Shown here piece after piece: positions 55,211-64,000 of a stretch of 64,000 nt of DNA; position 1 is the stretch's first letter; each line of letters begins with the position of its first letter. Position numbers and translations under genes: made by a program. The stretch lies in assembly GCA_034670405.1 (NCBI GenBank), contig JAXDDX010000187.1:1-64000 (forward strand), given 5' to 3'. The stretch is from Hoplostethus atlanticus (Eukaryota > Chordata > Actinopteri > Trachichthyiformes > Trachichthyidae). A model generated the notes under the pieces. That model saw only the letters and a program-made list of their open reading frames with translations, had not been told where the DNA came from and made no database searches.

Positions 55211-57370
55211 TATGATTTCTTTTTTTTTTTTTTTTTGGGTCCTCCTTCCTGATTCTGTCTGTGTTTATCTCATCCGGCTACGGCTACGTCTGGATGCCCC
55301 GTCCCCAGCCCTCTTCAGACGTTCTCGGACGCCCGCCGGCGCTGTACCGGCATTTTTGGCGGGCGCAGGTGTGGCAGCATGGGCAATAACAAGCGCTGAG
55401 TAATTACCACAGCCATATCCATAACAGCCCTAAACCCCCAAAGTGTGCTCTGGGTACCCCTCTACCCCCTCATCTTCCTCCTCCTCCCCCACCACCACCA
55501 CCACCTCCCTCCACCCTCTCTCGCCGCTATCGCTCCCTCTCTCTCCAAGCTAAATCACAGAACTGGGCTCGGGTCCAGGGGCCTCGCTGCCGCCGCTGCC
55601 CGGTTTCTGGCGGGGAGGGAAATAAAGCCGGACGGGCCTCTCGGGACGCTCTAATGTCGGCGTTAATTGTGAGTTATGGGGAAACATGGTGGGAGCGCGG
55701 GGGTCAGGCCTGTCAGCAATCACACTCTTCAGGCGGAATTTACCACAACGCTTCCTGTTTATCCCCCCATCAACAGGACAGAACGCGAGGAAATTAGCAT
55801 TAGCACCCCGATCTGTTCCTGTTTTCTCCCTCTATTTCTTTCTGTCCCACTCACCTCAATTGTTTGTAGCTGCCTACCCCCCCCCTCCCCCCCCCCACCT
55901 CTTCATTGCAGCATTTAGAGTGGGAATGCAGCAGAATTTCACAGCAGACGACGTTCATTCCAGTAGGTAATATGGGATTTTGCAGTGCCTCTGAATGTGG
56001 CAGTACAGCGATGTTATTCATTTAGTGAGAAAAGAGGAAACCCTGTTAAGCGACTCCAGCTCAAAGGTGGAGTGCGCGCCATAACCGTTCTCGTGATACA
56101 CCGTTTTTTCGCTCCGAGCCATTGAACGTGTCGTTGTCGTTAGCTTATCGGTACGCAGCCAGATCAGCTGAAACAGTCGGATAGGTAGTGAGCCAAATCA
56201 CAGAGATCAGGATAAAAAGCTAATAGGTGAGGCCCTTTGATATAAAACCAGTTGATGATGCGTTCAGTTGACTTTTTTTCTGGGTGGAAGTAATCCCATT
56301 ACTTTGATTTCATCCAGTAAAGGTACAAGAGGATCATCGGAAATCAGCACTGTTTGGTTTCCTGATCGCAGGAGAGGAAACTGACTTACCCCGATTTCTG
56401 AGGGGGAAGAGAGGATGCAACGACCAATTTCGGTGAGGGGTGCGACAGAAAAATAATATAGTGTAATGAATTACTCCTCCCGGGGAGAGTACTAATTAAA
56501 GTAATAATATTTCTTTTGAAATGAATAACGGATAATGAGTAATAATGACTATTTTTTTCCAGTAACAAGCCGGGCGCTGCCGGGGATAGGGGAAAATATG
56601 AGCGGGGTGACATCAGACCTTCAGCAGAAAGTGAATGAGGGAGGAAGAACGCCATAGATAAAGAGAGCGAGGCGAAGAGAGGGAGAGAGGGGTTGAGAAA
56701 GAGAGGAGCGCCTCAGGAGGACGATGTATTATCGCCGGCCTACCTGCCGTCGGAGCGGAGGAATGAGGTAGCATTACTTTAACAGCTGTGCAAACACAAC
56801 TAATGCCTGCCGCTGCTGTTTCCCCTCTCGTAGACGCACCGCACTTACCTAGAGGCCCTCGGAAGCAAACCGATACGCACCTCGAAAAACACACCTCCCC
56901 CCACCCCACCCCACCAAATGACTCGGGCATTACAGAGAGGATTAGTAGGTATCTGAGAGGGGGAGTCGATCGGGAAGGTGGCTGCATGTCATCCGTAAAT
57001 CAGACAAGAAAGCATCCGTTGTTTCAGAAACTGTTGTGACCGTAGCAGGGGCGTTGCTAGGATTTCATGACATCGGGGGGCTTTTCAACAGCTAAACGCA
57101 TCAATCTGGTGCATAGGTCTAAATGAAGCAGCATAGTAAACACAGCAGTCTGGACAGGCCTGCAGTGATATACTGTGGTGTTCTGTCTTAACTGTTGCTG
57201 TTTCTCTCCTCCCCTCATATCTTTGTCTCTGCCCTATCGTTTTCTGTTCAGGTTGTGAAAAACATATATATATCTAAAACCTTTAAATTTGATATATGAT
57301 ATTCAATATGTGCTCATCATTCATCTGTCTGGTTGTACAAAGAGTTAATGTGAACAAACACAGACACAGA
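55211..57370. other. Intergenic; further candidate regulatory sequence
   Basis: 55360-55440 (GAGTAATTACCACAGCCAT) and 55540-55760 are non-repetitive. Poly-C runs lie at 55876-55898. 56030-56830 is unique and mixed in composition. No gene, splice site pair or RNA is recognised. Confidence 0.35.
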
Positions 57371-57848
57371 GGCCCTGTTTAGACTTGGCATTAAGATCCG
57401 ATTTGGGAGATCCGATCTCAAGTTAACACCTTTAAGTACTAGTGTAAACGCACCCAAATCGCATTTTGCTCAGACCACATTCGGAGGTGGTCTAGAACGG
57501 ATATGACCACATTCTTTTAGCAGTGTGCACGCGATGCGTTCTGGGTCGCATTGAAGGACCGCCTACTCAATTGACGTCCTCTGTGTAAGCGGCAGGGCTG
57601 TCAAAATTGGCCAAAATTACGATTATCGATTATTCCTTTAAAAAAAAACACATCGGTTCGAACCATTCCAATATCTATTTTTGCGCATTACGTCCATAAG
57701 AGGGCAAACCAATACAACGAGAGACATGACTACTGGTATAGGGTTATTTATTTCAACATGTCTTTTAAAAGATCGACATACATACACATTACAAAATAAA
57801 CTAATAAAATAATGTCCTATACTGTAAAACGTCATTTAAAGACCGTAG

Positions 57849-57889
<41 letters not shown>

Positions 57890-58144
57890 GTGGTTGGTGC
57901 TAGAGTGAGAGAACGCGCTGTCTCTCATAGCGAGATCAAATGAATGATTGGTAATTGATATGTTATCAGGCTAACTGGTATGATGATGTACGTTTATTTG
58001 CATATAGAGCGGGGAAGTGACATCCGATCACTCGAGACGATCACAGACGCATTCTAATGCCAGATGTAAACGGACGTACTTAGAGGTGTGAACTTGAGAT
58101 CTGATCGCCCAAATCGGATGTTAATGCCAGGTCTAAACAGGGCC
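57371..58144. mobile_element. Inverted-repeat DNA element, ~69-bp termini, 774 bp
   Basis: The left end GGCCCTGTTTAGACTTGGCA is matched by the complement of the right end, GGCCCTGTTTAGACCTGGCA, and similarity continues for about 69 bp through ATCCGATTTGGG and GATCTCAAGTT. AGA lies on both outer sides, a possible 3-bp target duplication as in PIF/Harbinger elements. The interior contains another sequence (from about 57594, CAGGGCTGTCAAAATTGG) that may be a nested insertion, plus (CT)n at 57851-57888. No transposase is seen. Confidence 0.75.
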
Positions 58145-58384
58145 AGAGATAATGTAGCGCTCAACATTCCCATCTTTGGAGCAACATGTAGCCCTTCCTG
58201 GCCTGGGATCAGTTCTGCCAGAGCTTCCCCTACGCCTGATTGCTTTCAACTTTGCAGCTATCCCAAAAAGAGGAAGGCAAGGTCATACCAAAAATACTAA
58301 AATATCCTACCAGAAGTCCTGTTACTCTGCTGGAATTTTAGTTCAGTAGAAGTTATTGGTGTAAAAATCTACTAAAAAGACATT

Positions 58385-58720
58385 GGCCGCGTTCACACTG
58401 CAGGCAATTATGCTCAATTCCGAATTGTGTCATATCCAATTTTTTATTAAGTTTATATCTATTTTAAAATGTAACCTATATCCGATACCAATGTGACCTG
58501 TGAGACATTTTGAAAAGACACGTGTGCGCAGATTTACAATAAAAAAACGTCACATCCGTCATTGTGCCTTGGTCAAGCTAGCTAACATGGAAGAAACTCA
58601 AAGATGGTTCTTTATTTCTTTTATTTTTATGTATTTGGCAACAACTTCTACTGTCGAGTTAAATAGTAATGACAACCGCCTCATGCTCAAATCAGAATTG
58701 AGACTTTCAGCTGCAGTAAT
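58385..58720 (+). repeat. Partial DNA-transposon-like repeat
   Basis: Begins GGCCGCGTTCACACTGCAGG and continues with ATGCTCAATTCCGA and AACCTATATCCGAT, words typical of a widespread fish DNA repeat (general knowledge). The other end is not seen, so it is truncated. Confidence 0.5.
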
Positions 58721-58799
58721 GTAGCCATTGTTACATATGCAATTCAAAAAGGACAGTAAGTGAAATTGCACACTATGTTTATAGACTATGTTGAGTTGA

Positions 58800-59030
58800 A
58801 AATAACCCTGAAAATACCCATCCCTGTTATATTGTCACTACATTCATTGATATTTCTTTTGCTTTCCAACTAGCTAGTAAGGCTAGCAAACTAGCTAGAT
58901 AACAACCAGGCTAACACAAACCAACAAAACTGTGGGAGGAGCAACATTGAATATGTCAGTACCTCCAATTTGTAGAATTGTATTGTAGAATTGATCAATA
59001 CCACACTGGTTGTTTATGGGAAGCCCTTAA
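58800..59030. repeat. Dispersed repeat, copy 2 (partner 47012-47290)
   Basis: Shares CCTGAAAATACCCAT and the CTAGCTAGATAACAACCAGG block with the 47-kb copy. Confidence 0.6.
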
Positions 59031-61085
59031 CCTGGACTGATACAAACATTTTGATCAGATCTCTAAGTATGCATTAAAATCTTTTATTTTGATGGTCAAG
59101 ATGAACACTTGTAATATTTGAAAACGGCAGCTTCAATCCAAAAAAATACCTGTATTGGTATCAGCCCTTCAAAAACCCTATTTAGAAGTATATTTTGGAC
59201 ACTGGAAGTACAATTCCTTCCTATGCACATGTTGGCCACGTATAATTGTATGTGCAAGTACATGAGTTGCATGAAATGTATTTTTTTCCCTATGTATTGT
59301 GATGACTGACCCTTGTCTCTCGGCCCTTGGGCAACCCGTCACTGACCAGCAGAGAGACAGGCGAGTCTTGTACGTAGAAATATGTTAACCAGAGAGGGAC
59401 ACTGCACCCGTCATGAATAATACACAAAGGACATCACAGACAATACTGGGCACAGACAACTCAGTCCCCCCCCCCCCCACTCTTCCTCCTCCCCCCTCCT
59501 GTTTTCCATAAATAATGCATTAAAAGGAGGAAGAGCTTGTTGTTTACTTGCGGTTTGTGTGGTTCTTCTCAGGCAAAGGATTTCTTCTGTCTGCCTGACG
59601 GGGCCGGTGCAAGCGGAAGAGGAAATCGAGAGGCTGGAGCTTCATTTCCAATCTCTTCCCCCTTTTTTTTTTTTTTTTTTTTTTTGTTCATTTCTTTGTT
59701 TCTTTGCCGTACAGAAAAGAAATGAAAACTAAAATAAATATCTCACAGTCGGGGATGTCATAGTCTATATCTCACATATATGTAGCGGTGCACTTCACAG
59801 GCTTTCAAAGCTTAGCGGGAGGCAGATTCAGAAACTAACAATGTCAGGCAAGTGGTTAAATTGTGGGATTGTGAGTGTGTGTGTGTGTGTGTTTGACAAT
59901 GCCGAACGACTCGCTCATTTCAGACAAGCAGCCACACTGGGAGAAACGTCCACGCAGCCATAGTCTGCTGTTAGTGTAATGATAAGCAATAGATTGCCTC
60001 ATAGCGTGTGGAGAATCTCTCCTTCTCAAAGAAATGAACACCTTCTCAGTCTGTTTATCCGACTAGACGCCGCACAGGAGCCGAGCGAAAAAAAGTCAAA
60101 AAGCGAACTCTTTTGTGGACTTTTTTTTTAAAATAAACTGCAATTTCTTTTTTTTCCGATCCCTAAGCAAAAGTGTCAACACGAAGCAAAACACGAGTTC
60201 ACAAGAAATGCAATGCAAATGCAAATTTTTTTTATAGAGACAATTAAAACTCCAATCTATTATGCGTTGTGATTACATAGGAGTCTAATGAAGTGGCTCA
60301 GACAGAGCGTACCCGACCCGCTCTGACCCGCTGATGAAACGAGGAAGCAGTCGGCAGAATGCCTACAAAGCATCAACCCGGCCTCTTTGAAGCGACGCGG
60401 AAAAAACTCGCCATCTGGCGCCGCCGCCGCCGTCCTGTTTTTTTCCCCCGCTCTTGACAATCCTCAAATTCTCCCGCTTTTAAACCGCTGGACTGAAAAA
60501 AAAACAGCTCGGTTCTGCCTCTCTCCTCCTCTGCATCGCCTTCGAGAGAAACGGCGACGATGCCGGGCCGCGCCGATGTATTTTCCCGCCGCCACTTTGA
60601 GGATGACGCCGCGGATTGTTTTTTTCAGAAACGTGTTTTTTTTGTTTTTTGTTTGAGCGGCTTATCTCTCCTGTCACTCGAGACCGCGGGGCCGTTGATA
60701 GAGTGTGCTTGAATCAAGGCCATGCCGCCGGCTTATTGAAATGTCAGGTTCGTAAGACCGGGTCGAGAAAGAAACGGTCGTTGATTGGCATTGTTGCATC
60801 GCAGTTCGTTAAAGAGCGAAATGAGCTAAAGTGCAAGACCAGATTCCGGTGACATTGTGAGTTTGACTTCCTACCTACAGATGCATGTCACCCTGCTTCT
60901 CTCTGACAAAATGGGAATTTGCACCGCCTTGTGTGCTTTGTGCGCCCTGTTCCCACCTCAATGCAAACTTAAGCTTAAGTGTGCATGATGCCACACCTCA
61001 ATGCATCCATCTAAATATGGCTTGAGACGGTGTTGAATCCAGCAGCGCTAAATATGCACCGCGAAATCCGTCGGAGTAGGTGCGA
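59031..61085. other. Intergenic; candidate regulatory sequence 59320-60830
   Basis: Poly-C at 59466-59479 and poly-T at 59663-59685. 60060-60830 is unique sequence with GCC-rich and AT-rich stretches. No protein gene is supported by splice sites or family resemblance. Confidence 0.35.
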
Positions 61086-61112
61086 CCACCACCACCACCA
61101 CCACCACCCTGT
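61086..61112. repeat. (CCA)n microsatellite
   Basis: Nine ACC/CCA units. Confidence 0.95.
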
Positions 61113-61567
61113 CCACCCAACCTGGCAACACAAGAGGTGCGATTCCACATCACCAAGCCCTCACCCTTGCAACCTTGCAGTTGTGCGATCCTCACTTCTA
61201 GGTCTATAAATGATTCAGGTCAGACAACAGCGGCGGCGACGCTGAAGTTAGACTGAACTTTGCAGAACTCTTGAGATGATCCTGCCTGAGTTAGCTGCAG
61301 CAAATGAAGCCAGTGACACGATGACTGAGGGGAGAAAGCTAATGTGTTAGCGTGAAAATGGTGGAAAAGAAAGAGTATGTTAAAAAAGATACATTTTATG
61401 TTTCCAGTTTGTTTGGAATAAATAGAAGAAGAACTGGGTCGTTAGCATGAGCAGCGATAACAGACAAAGAAAAGAGAAACTCAAACTCCCATCAACAGAA
61501 AATCCAAGGAAGAAGATGTCACAGTGCTGGACACACTGCTTGATTGACAGGTGATCTCTGGGAAGAG

Positions 61568-61634
61568 CAGTGAGGAACACCACAGTGAGGAACACCACAG
61601 TGAGGAACACCACAGTGAGGAACACCACAGTGAA
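61568..61634. repeat. 15-bp tandem repeat, 4-5 copies
   Basis: The unit AGTGAGGAACACCAC is repeated nearly perfectly. The 15-bp period keeps frames open and yields a VVFLT-type false repeat on the minus strand. Confidence 0.95.
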
Positions 61635-61770
61635 GAGGCTGAGAGACAAAGATGGAGACTAAATTAAAAAAAAGAGGATCTCAGTATTAACTCTGGATTA
61701 TGTCTTTGTAGCACAGTTGCTTTTTCACATTTTAGATACCCTGTCCAACATCCTTGCTTGCACGCATTTT

Positions 61771-61772
61771 AC

Positions 61773-61811
<39 letters not shown>
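61771..61811. repeat. (CA)n microsatellite
   Basis: About 20 CA units. Confidence 0.95.
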
Positions 61812-61813
<2 letters not shown>

Positions 61814-61954
61814 CAGTTTTCTTTACTTTTAATTGATGAATTTCCCCATTGAGTATCTCTGGAGTCTGAAGGTCACAGTGGTCATTTTGCAACTTGTATT
61901 TGGAGGAGTAGTTAGTTGGGGAATAAGTGACATTCACATAGTTGCAAAAGGTGT

Positions 61955-62252
61955 GCGGGATTCTACTGATTCTACTGATTCTATGTGTGCATGTCTGTGT
62001 GTCTGACTGTGTGTGCACCCACAAGTGGATATATGTATGTGTGATGTATGTTGAATTCTACCAATTCTGTGTCTGTCTGTGTTGCACACGTGTGTGGGTG
62101 TGTGTGTGTGTGTGTGTGTGTATGCGTGTGTGTGTTGAACTCCACAAATTCTGTGTTTGTTAGTATTTGAATGCATTCGTATGTTCATGTGCAAGTGTAA
62201 AAGCTTGCGTGCACATTGCCGAACACGTGCCTGGCTCTGCGTGTGTAGGTGC

Positions 62253-62289
<37 letters not shown>

Positions 62290-62290
62290 A
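61955..62290. repeat. (GT)n minisatellite with ATTCTACAGTG-type spacers, locus 2
   Basis: GT runs separated by GATTCTACTGATTCTA, TTGAATTCTACCAATTCT and TTGAACTCCACAAATTCT, close to the spacers at 49.6-49.8 kb. It ends in a long (GT)n at 62251-62288. Confidence 0.8.
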
Positions 62291-62329
62291 CGTACGCCGC
62301 CGGTCACAGGTGAGTGTCATGTGTGATGA

Positions 62330-62465
62330 TCATTATTGCCATACACCTGCTCCGCTCCCGCAATTAACTTTGCCGATGCAAATGAGCCTTATTGCATCAC
62401 CGAGGCCTCGCCTCCTCCCCAACAGACTAGACGATGTTCATCTGCTGGATCTAATTAAGGTAATG
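62330..62465. promoter_or_regulatory. Candidate conserved non-coding element
   Basis: Unique stretch with CCCGCAATTAACTTTG, GCAAATGAGCC and GGATCTAATTAAGGTAATGAG between repeats. Texture only. Confidence 0.25.
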
Positions 62466-62660
62466 AGAGAGGGAGGGATAGAGAGATGGATGGAGGAGAG
62501 AGATGGAGAGGGTGGAAAGAGGGAATGGGAGAGAGGTGGAAGGTGGAAAACTAGGGAAAAGGTGGGGGATGAAAGAGGTGGGCAGAGGAATGAGGGAGCT
62601 GACGGAATATGAAGGGAAAAAGAGGGAGAAAGAGACGTCGAGTTTGGGGGGGGTGAGAGC
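62466..62660. repeat. Polypurine tract
   Basis: About 190 bp of mostly G and A (GAGAGG, GGTGGAAA words). Confidence 0.85.
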
Positions 62661-62936
62661 TCTTTGTGTGTGTGTGTGTGTGTGTATGCCTGGAATTTTT
62701 CAGTGTCTGTATGTATGTTGGATTTTACAGTGTGTATGTGCATAGGAGTGTGTGAAGGCGTGTTGGATTTAGCTGACTCAGTAACACTGTGAGGGATGTC
62801 GAGGGAAGGGTGTGTGTTGAATTGTGCAGTGTGTGTGTGTGTGTGTGTGTAGATTCTACGATTCTACAGTGTGTGTATATATGCACAAATTTGCATTCTA
62901 CTGACTACAGTGTGTCTATGTGTATTGGATTCTATA

Positions 62937-62966
<30 letters not shown>
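62661..62966. repeat. (GT)n minisatellite with TTGGATT spacers, locus 3
   Basis: Spacers TTGGATTTTACAGTGTG, AGATTCTACGATTCTACAGTG and TTGGATTCTATAGTGTG repeat between GT runs, as at 49.7 and 62.0 kb. Confidence 0.8.
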
Positions 62967-62967
<1 letters not shown>

Positions 62968-63046
62968 ATTGATGAAGTGTCGGATGAAAGTAAGGAGGAG
63001 AAAGAGGAGAGGAGGAGACAGCAGGTGTTCTGGCAAGGACAACAGC

Positions 63047-63266
63047 CGTCTCTCTCTCTCTCTCTCTATCTCACTCACACACACACACACACCCACAAAT
63101 ATACATATGTACACAGGAACGCATACAAGCACATTTACACACACAAACACGCACATGCTTACACTCACAGAAACACATGTACAGAAATATACAGATACAT
63201 TCACTCACTGACACGCAACATGCAAACACACACGAGCTAATGCACTTAATGTACATGCACACACCA

Positions 63267-63312
<46 letters not shown>
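63047..63312. repeat. CA-rich region with (CT)n and (CA)n runs
   Basis: (CT)n at 63047-63067, then diverged ACAC-rich sequence, then a perfect (CA)n at about 63271-63311. Confidence 0.9.
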
Positions 63313-64000
63313 CCTCCACAATAAGCTATACTGGGGTATGCCCGTTCGTCTTACACCAGGACAGGAGTTGTCACCTTCAGCTATCACCTAGTCTTTCACA
63401 CACACAAAACCACACACTTGCACATTACAGATTCTCACTTTCACTCTCAAAATGGCTTCTTTTCACACATACGTGCAACTTTTTTTTATCAACTCGATAC
63501 AAAACTGATTAGTAGATACTTTACCATTCTTACATTGTCAGTAATGTTGAAGGAATACACTGTTCCCATTGGTCAACTTAATTAATTGATGAGAACATAG
63601 ACACTCCATTTCAGGTGAGCAACCACATATTCATCCACTGTGTCTCCAATGACCCTTCACTTTTTATAGAAACAGGGGATGTAGTCCCCGGTAGTGCCAA
63701 ATGGTGTTTTGTTTTTGTTTCATATTTCATGTCAATTTACCAATCTCTTACAGAAAATGACCAGATTTAGCCATTTAGCTTTAGAGCTGCTACAAGCAAA
63801 TTTTCTCACTTTTAGATAATGCTAATGACCTACTATCACTTGCCATAGTGTATGCTAAAGTGTTAGCGTGGAGCCTATTATCACTGAACATAGTGTACAC
63901 TAAAGAGTTAGCAAAAACTGTGTGCATTCCTTTAAGACATCATCAAGCAGGCCATATCTGTATGTGTGTTTGTGTGTCACAAATTTTCAGTTTCCCACCC
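63313..64000. other. Intergenic; dispersed repeat at 63.73-63.91 kb
   Basis: No gene is seen. 63730-63910 shares words with 36420-36560, including GCTAAT...ACCTACT and GCTAAAGTGTTAGCG-like sequence. Confidence 0.4.

Noticed and set aside
61568-61634. VVFLT repeat peptide on the minus strand
   Set aside because: It is a translation of a 15-bp tandem repeat without any gene context.

Overview
This window looks like nuclear DNA of a bony fish, probably a percomorph teleost. The signs are one vertebrate intron-containing solute-carrier gene with short GT-AG introns, Ty3/gypsy and hAT elements of kinds common in fish, a tRNA-derived SINE, a dispersed repeat with the core TTTAGCAGACGCTTTTATCC, and very many (CA)n, (GATA)n and purine/pyrimidine tracts. 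There is no bacterial-style operon, CRISPR array or rRNA. The species cannot be fixed from sequence alone.

Only one host gene is convincing: a cationic amino-acid transporter of the CAT family, best matched to CAT-2 (slc7a2), on the + strand at 29053-35086. Its twelve coding exons join in phase to a 609-residue protein. Exon 1 is an 11-nt initiator exon that is inferred. Exon 7 is of the CAT-2B type, and the alternative CAT-2A-type exon is not found next to it.

The densest accessory region is 8.1-15.1 kb. It holds two inverted ~0.5 kb copies of one sequence (8.1-8.58 and 12.38-12.94 kb). They flank a transposon-like unit that carries the 3' half of a spliced gene resembling the multicopy fish 'SAMD3-like' proteins. 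That unit is itself split by a 1.3 kb hAT element with a perfect 8-bp target duplication. Next to it is a near-palindrome (12.95-15.05 kb, 36-bp loop) whose two arms each carry a copy of an intronless, lysine-rich coiled-coil gene that I do not recognise. One arm keeps the TATA box, start and nuclear localisation signal; the other lacks them but has two extra 57-residue repeats and a longer C-terminus.

From 17.08 to 22.01 kb lies a decayed Ty3/gypsy (sushi-like) retrotransposon with a 5-bp target duplication. It has gag, protease, RT, RNase H and integrase remnants in several frames, a 472-bp solo LTR nested in the integrase region, and a 3' LTR cut down to 29 bp. A second hAT remnant (22.91-23.70 kb, 8-bp duplication) keeps part of a TTF/ZMYM1-type transposase. 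A tRNA-SINE with target duplications sits at 25.3-25.5 kb.

From 35.5 kb to the end I see no protein gene. The region alternates microsatellites, small inverted-repeat elements (39.69-40.07, 57.37-58.14 kb), recurring dispersed repeats, and non-repetitive blocks with TAATTA-like cores that look like candidate conserved non-coding elements. That last call rests on texture only and has low confidence.
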